A DNA stretch of 64,000 bases from positions 992,001-1,056,000 of the forward strand of contig NZ_CP041165.1 in NCBI RefSeq assembly GCF_014905095.1, given 5' to 3'. This document shows, piece by piece, positions 60,467-64,000 of this stretch. The stretch is from Sulfurimonas marina. Its GTDB lineage: Bacteria > Campylobacterota > Campylobacteria > Campylobacterales > Sulfurimonadaceae. Made by a program: the position numbers and the translations under genes. Position 1 is the first letter of the stretch. The number at the start of each line of letters is the position of its first letter. The notes beneath the pieces are model-generated. The model worked only from the letters and a program-made list of their open reading frames with translations. It was not told the DNA's origin and searched no databases.

Positions 60467-61150
60467 TTGAAATTTAGTGAGAAGAAACTTATAATATTTG
60501 ATTTTGATGGAACACTCATTGATAGTGTCCCTGACCTTGCAGCTTCAGTAAACTTTATGTTGAAAAAATTAAATAAAAAACTATATAGTATAGATGAGAT
60601 TAGGGAGTGGGTAGGCAACGGTGCCCAAACACTTGTAAAACGAGCTTTGACTGGGAAAAAAGATTTCCAAGAAGAGGAGGTTAATAAAAATCTCTACGAG
60701 CAGGGTTTACCTATTTTTCTTGAAAGCTATGAAGAGAAACTTTGTGAACATACTTATCTCTATGAAGGTGTAAAAGAGACGCTAGAAGATCTCAAACAAA
60801 GAGGGTATAAGATGGCGATAGTAACAAATAAGCCTTATAAGTTTATATTGCCAATCTTAGAAGCATTGGGGATTGAAGAGTATTTTGAGTTATTACTCGG
60901 AGCTGATTCACTTGCTAGTAAAAAACCCTCAGCGGAACCGTTATTGCATGCAATGAACCACTTTGAATGTAATGAGAAAGAGTGTGTAATGGTAGGGGAT
61001 TCTAAAAACGATATTATTGCTGCAAATAATGCGAATATGCATAGTATTGCTGTTAGTTACGGGTATAACTATGGTGAGGATATTTCAGTACATCAGCCGA
61101 GTATTATTATCGAAAATTTTGCAGATATTATCAAACACTTGGAAGTGTAA
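60467..61150 (+). CDS. gph: Phosphoglycolate phosphatase-like HAD hydrolase
   Basis: 227 residues, HAD superfamily. Motif I is IIFDFDGTLIDSVPDLA, the cap domain has REWVGNGAQTLVKRAL, motif II is MAIVTNKP, motif III includes SKKPSAEPLLHAM, and motif IV is CVMVGDSKNDIIAANNANM. The NGAQTLVKRAL cap sequence is typical of Gph, which removes the phosphate from 2-phosphoglycolate. ATP-independent and cytoplasmic. The start is TTG at 60467 with AAGGTAT upstream. Its stop overlaps the next ATG by one base. Confidence 0.9.
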   Translation: MKFSEKKLIIFDFDGTLIDSVPDLAASVNFMLKKLNKKLYSIDEIREWVGNGAQTLVKRALTGKKDFQEEEVNKNLYEQGLPIFLESYEEKLCEHTYLYEGVKETLEDLKQRGYKMAIVTNKPYKFILPILEALGIEEYFELLLGADSLASKKPSAEPLLHAMNHFECNEKECVMVGDSKNDIIAANNANMHSIAVSYGYNYGEDISVHQPSIIIENFADIIKHLEV

Positions 61151-62577
61151 TGGATAGAACAAAAAAGATAGCGATTGTAGGGGGTGGGATAGCAGGAGCT
61201 TCTGTTGCCCTTTATTTGGCAAAAACGGGTCTTAGCATTACACTTTTTGATAAAGAGAAGTCTCTTGTAAGTGGTCCCCCTATGTGTCACTTGCATGCAG
61301 GAGGGAATCTTTACCGAGAGATAGATGACAATCAGTGTAAAATGCTTTTGCAACAATCGATCGAACTATTGCGATTTTATCCTTATGCGATCGACTTTCG
61401 CCCGACGGTAATAGCAACACCTACCACTGATGAATCAGAACCTAGTGAACTTTTCCCACGATTAAAGATGCTACAGGCTGAGTATCAGCATCTAATAGAG
61501 CTTGATCCTCAAAATGAAGTACTTGGAAAAAGTGAAGAGTATTTTAAATGTTTTTCAAAAGAGGAGATGCTCCTACTTAAAGAGAAAGAGAGTGTACAAA
61601 ATCCTCATACTTTAGATGAGTGGATGATCCCCGTTGCAAAAAACATAGAGCTTGAGAAAGTAAAGTATCCCCTTATCATGGTTCAAGAATATGGTCTAAA
61701 TGTTTTTCGTATCTCGTCAAGCGTAACACTAGGTTTACAAAAGCAGGAGAATGTAGATCTGAAAACTGAGACAGAAGTTATTGATATTAAGAAATATGAA
61801 GAATCTTTTAAAATCACTTATAAACACGCTGATGAAGTGCTTAAAGAGGATTTTGACTACCTCATCAATGCCGCAGGATTTAGAAGTGGGGAGATCGATG
61901 ATATGCTTGGAATTAAGCGTGATCGACTTGTTGAGTTTAAAGCAGCATATGTAACAAAATGCAATAAGTACGATACTCTGTGGCCTGAGGTTATTTTTCA
62001 CGGAAAGCGCGGAACACCTCAGGGGATGGCTCAGTTTACTCCATATCCTGACGGCTATTTTCAACTACACGGCATGACAAAAGATATTACACTCTTTGAT
62101 GACGGTTTAGTTCGCAGTAACGCTTTAAGTGCCCAGCCGAAACTTGATGAAAAGTTTATTAAAAAGATCGATCAGGGGTGGTGCTTTTCAGTAACACAGA
62201 GTCGTACACAAGCGGCTATTGAACACTTAGCACAGTATATTCCTGCGTTTAAAGATGCAAAGGTGGCTTCAAAACCTCTTTACGGTGCGCAACAGATACC
62301 CGGAGATGATGCAGACCTTAGAGCTTCTGAAGTTTCCTTTGAGGGGGAGAGATATGCAAGATGTGAGATCGTAAAAGCATCCTCTATTCTTACTATGGCT
62401 GATGCGATCGTAAAAAAACTGATAGGACTTGGTTTTGTCGATCAGGAGTTTTACGGTCAAAGAGATTTTACAACGGCTCAAACCCTCAAAAAAGAGGATG
62501 TCGATCGATATGCCGAACTTACCTGTAAAGATAGAGAGTATCCAAGCTCACTTGCATATGTAAGTAACTCTTATTAA
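61150..62577 (+). CDS. FAD-dependent oxidoreductase (DAO family), unknown substrate
   Basis: 475 residues. The nucleotide motif is KIAIVGGGIAGASVALYLAKTGLSITLFDKE, followed by MCHLHAGGNLYREI, a long middle region, DYLINAAGFRSGEIDDMLG, and a C-terminus with SRTQAAIEHLAQYIPAF and LTMADAIVKKLIGLGF. It resembles FAD-dependent dehydrogenases/oxidases of the DAO type that occur in Campylobacterota. The substrate cannot be named. It is coupled to gph (TAATG), and ppsA follows 48 bases later. Confidence 0.8.
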   Translation: MDRTKKIAIVGGGIAGASVALYLAKTGLSITLFDKEKSLVSGPPMCHLHAGGNLYREIDDNQCKMLLQQSIELLRFYPYAIDFRPTVIATPTTDESEPSELFPRLKMLQAEYQHLIELDPQNEVLGKSEEYFKCFSKEEMLLLKEKESVQNPHTLDEWMIPVAKNIELEKVKYPLIMVQEYGLNVFRISSSVTLGLQKQENVDLKTETEVIDIKKYEESFKITYKHADEVLKEDFDYLINAAGFRSGEIDDMLGIKRDRLVEFKAAYVTKCNKYDTLWPEVIFHGKRGTPQGMAQFTPYPDGYFQLHGMTKDITLFDDGLVRSNALSAQPKLDEKFIKKIDQGWCFSVTQSRTQAAIEHLAQYIPAFKDAKVASKPLYGAQQIPGDDADLRASEVSFEGERYARCEIVKASSILTMADAIVKKLIGLGFVDQEFYGQRDFTTAQTLKKEDVDRYAELTCKDREYPSSLAYVSNSY

Positions 62578-62625
62578 ATTCGTAGTATAATAGGTCACTA
62601 TTTCCGTGTATAGGAGTGACTTGTT

Positions 62626-64000
62626 ATGCAGTATATTAAGTATTTTGATCAGATAGGGATCGATGATGTAGATAGTGTAGGCGGGAAAAATGCCTCACTG
62701 GGAGAGATGTATCAGAACCTCTCAAACAGCGGAGTGAAAATTCCGTATGGTTTTGCTATTACAGTTGATGCCTATAACTATTTTTTAGATGCAAACGCTT
62801 TATTGGACAAGCTTCATGAACAGCTTGACACTCTAGAGCCTGATAATGTAGCCCAACTCCAAGAGCGGGCAAAAATATGTCGGGAGTTAATTCTAAACGC
62901 TTCTATACCCGATGAGCTTCAAGCCGAGATACTTCAAGGGTATAAAACACTTCAACAAAGGTACGACACCTCTATAACATTAGCTGTGCGTTCCTCTGCT
63001 ACGGCCGAAGACTCACCCGAAGCCTCTTTTGCAGGACAAAACGAAACTTTTTTAAATATTTCAAATGATGAAGAACTCCTAAATGCATACAAACAGTGTA
63101 TAGCATCAAACTTTACAGACAGATCGATCCACTATAAGTACGATAACGGCTTTGAGTATTTAAAGGTATATCTGAGTGTAACGGTTATGAAAATGGTTCG
63201 CAGTGATATATCTGCCAGCGGTGTAATGTTTAGTATAGATACAGAGAGCGGTTTTGAAGATGTGGTACTGATCAACGGTGCATACGGACTAGGGGAGAAT
63301 GTGGTGCAAGGGAGTGTCGATCCCGATAACTTCTATGTGCATAAACCTACATATCAAAAAGGTTTTCGAGCTGTTTTACAAAGAACCCTCGGAAGCAAGA
63401 AAATTAAGATGAATAGACACTCCGAGAATGTTGATGTACCACAGGAGGATCGTAAACGCTATTGTGTGAGTGATGAAGATATATTACAGCTTACCGATTA
63501 TGCTATTAAGATCGAGGAACATTACTCTGCCAAAGCGGGATATAAAAAGCCTATGGATATAGAGTGGGCGAAAGATGGGGACGACGGTGCAATTTATATA
63601 GTACAGGCCCGCCCTGAAACAGTAGAATCACATCACAATAAACTTACATATGAGAGTTATAAACTAAAAGAGAGCGGGGAGTTACTGGTAAGCGGTAGTG
63701 CGGTTGGAAGAAAGATAGCCTCCGGAAAAGTGAGACGTGTAAAAGAGCTCTCTGAACTGACAACGTTTGAAGCAGGGGATGTTCTTGTAGCTGAGACCAC
63801 TACACCTGACTGGGAACCTGTTATGAAGATAGCTTCTGCCATTGTAACAAACAGAGGGGGGCGAACATGTCATGCTGCTATTATCTCACGTGAGCTTGGT
63901 ATCCCTGCTGTTGTAGGGTGTGACAATGCTACCGAGGTACTTCAAGATGGAGATTTGGTGACGGTAAGTTGTGCAGAGGGTGAAGTTGGCTTTGTCTATA
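62626..64000 (+). CDS. ppsA: Phosphoenolpyruvate synthase (partial, 3' end outside window)
   Basis: The first 458 residues are visible. The nucleotide-binding domain (about 1-340) has VGGKNASLGEMYQNLSNSG, IPYGFAITVDAYNYFL, VRSSATAEDSPEASFAGQNETFLN, VLINGAYGLGENVVQGSVDPDNF and IYIVQARPETV. The phosphohistidine domain carries the catalytic His in TNRGGRTCHAAIISRELGIPAVVG. It converts pyruvate to PEP with ATP, the entry to gluconeogenesis in autotrophs. The ATG at 62626 follows TAGGAGTG, a good ribosome-binding site. The reading frame stays open to base 64000. Confidence 0.95.
   Translation, partial: MQYIKYFDQIGIDDVDSVGGKNASLGEMYQNLSNSGVKIPYGFAITVDAYNYFLDANALLDKLHEQLDTLEPDNVAQLQERAKICRELILNASIPDELQAEILQGYKTLQQRYDTSITLAVRSSATAEDSPEASFAGQNETFLNISNDEELLNAYKQCIASNFTDRSIHYKYDNGFEYLKVYLSVTVMKMVRSDISASGVMFSIDTESGFEDVVLINGAYGLGENVVQGSVDPDNFYVHKPTYQKGFRAVLQRTLGSKKIKMNRHSENVDVPQEDRKRYCVSDEDILQLTDYAIKIEEHYSAKAGYKKPMDIEWAKDGDDGAIYIVQARPETVESHHNKLTYESYKLKESGELLVSGSAVGRKIASGKVRRVKELSELTTFEAGDVLVAETTTPDWEPVMKIASAIVTNRGGRTCHAAIISRELGIPAVVGCDNATEVLQDGDLVTVSCAEGEVGFVY

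Noticed and set aside
1-64000. tRNA, rRNA, CRISPR arrays, transposases or prophage
   Set aside because: Reading the intergenic gaps on both strands showed no cloverleaf-like T-loop sequences, regular spaced repeats, transposase motifs or terminal inverted repeats; coding genes fill nearly all the space.

Overview
The window is about 64 kb of AT-rich bacterial chromosome, densely packed with short intergenic gaps and many start/stop overlaps. Gene content points to a free-living member of the Campylobacterota, most like Sulfurimonas or a close relative. The pointers are a succinate dehydrogenase of the SdhABE type, a BioV-like esterase, the gene order aroB-mscS-mtaB-ftsH-like-bioV, a CZB chemoreceptor, motAB and fliP, a CxxC-bearing MotB N-terminus, and many c-di-GMP proteins. 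The assignment is inference from recalled families, not from a database search. I found no rRNA, tRNA, CRISPR array, insertion sequence or phage gene.

Layout. 1-6.5 kb: the 5' end of an ABC exporter, a soluble zinc-binding chemoreceptor, a periplasmic binding protein that overlaps a three-PAS diguanylate cyclase, a lipocalin, and a beta-barrel protein. 6.7-8.7 kb, minus strand: superoxide reductase, a periplasmic OB-fold protein, and a metallo-beta-lactamase-fold diiron protein (oxygen/redox stress). 8.8-10.6 kb: a strong promoter, the tail of a lost cupin gene, then three exported proteins (cupin, tandem carboxymuconolactone decarboxylase-like, cyclophilin-like). 10.6-13.2 kb, minus: REC-PAS-PilZ and REC-HD-GYP regulators. 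13.4-18.9 kb: glyS, an MnmC-like FAD enzyme, an orphan, a hydrolase and an ElyC-like protein. 18.8-25.9 kb, minus: glmU upstream of a tightly overlapped run coaBC-uppS-pilD-lptF/G-truA-NifU-like-ferritin-like.

26.0-39.4 kb, plus: motA-motB-fliP-trmA, a coiled-coil/SH3-like protein, an RCK (TrkA-type) protein, aroB-mscS-mtaB-ftsH-like-bioV, a long hairpin, then mogA-hemF. The FtsH-like protein has kept its ATPase motifs but lost the zinc protease motif. 39.4-42.6 kb: a lipoprotein and an exported thioredoxin-fold protein, a MerR regulator divergent from an AhpD-like peroxidase, a DUF1566-type protein and a macrodomain protein. 42.7-46.2 kb, minus: a universal stress protein translationally coupled to a P-type ATPase. 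46.2-52.7 kb, minus: an orphan, xth, sdhABE with a clear terminator, and a membrane protein with a degenerate GGDEF domain. 52.8-64 kb: thiL (TTG start next to a T7 run), truD, rhodanese, psd, zupT, two AT-rich lipoproteins, ychF, gph, an FAD oxidoreductase and the start of ppsA.

How it fits together. Housekeeping genes (tRNA modification, cofactors, envelope precursors, flagellar motor) make up the backbone. Interspersed are modules for sensing and c-di-GMP signalling, oxygen/peroxide defence and envelope functions. The best leads for undescribed biology are the proteolytically dead FtsH paralogue, the NifU-like/ferritin-like pair, the periplasmic-binding-protein/diguanylate-cyclase pair, the exported cupin-CMD-cyclophilin triad, and the 19-bp-stem structure upstream of mogA.
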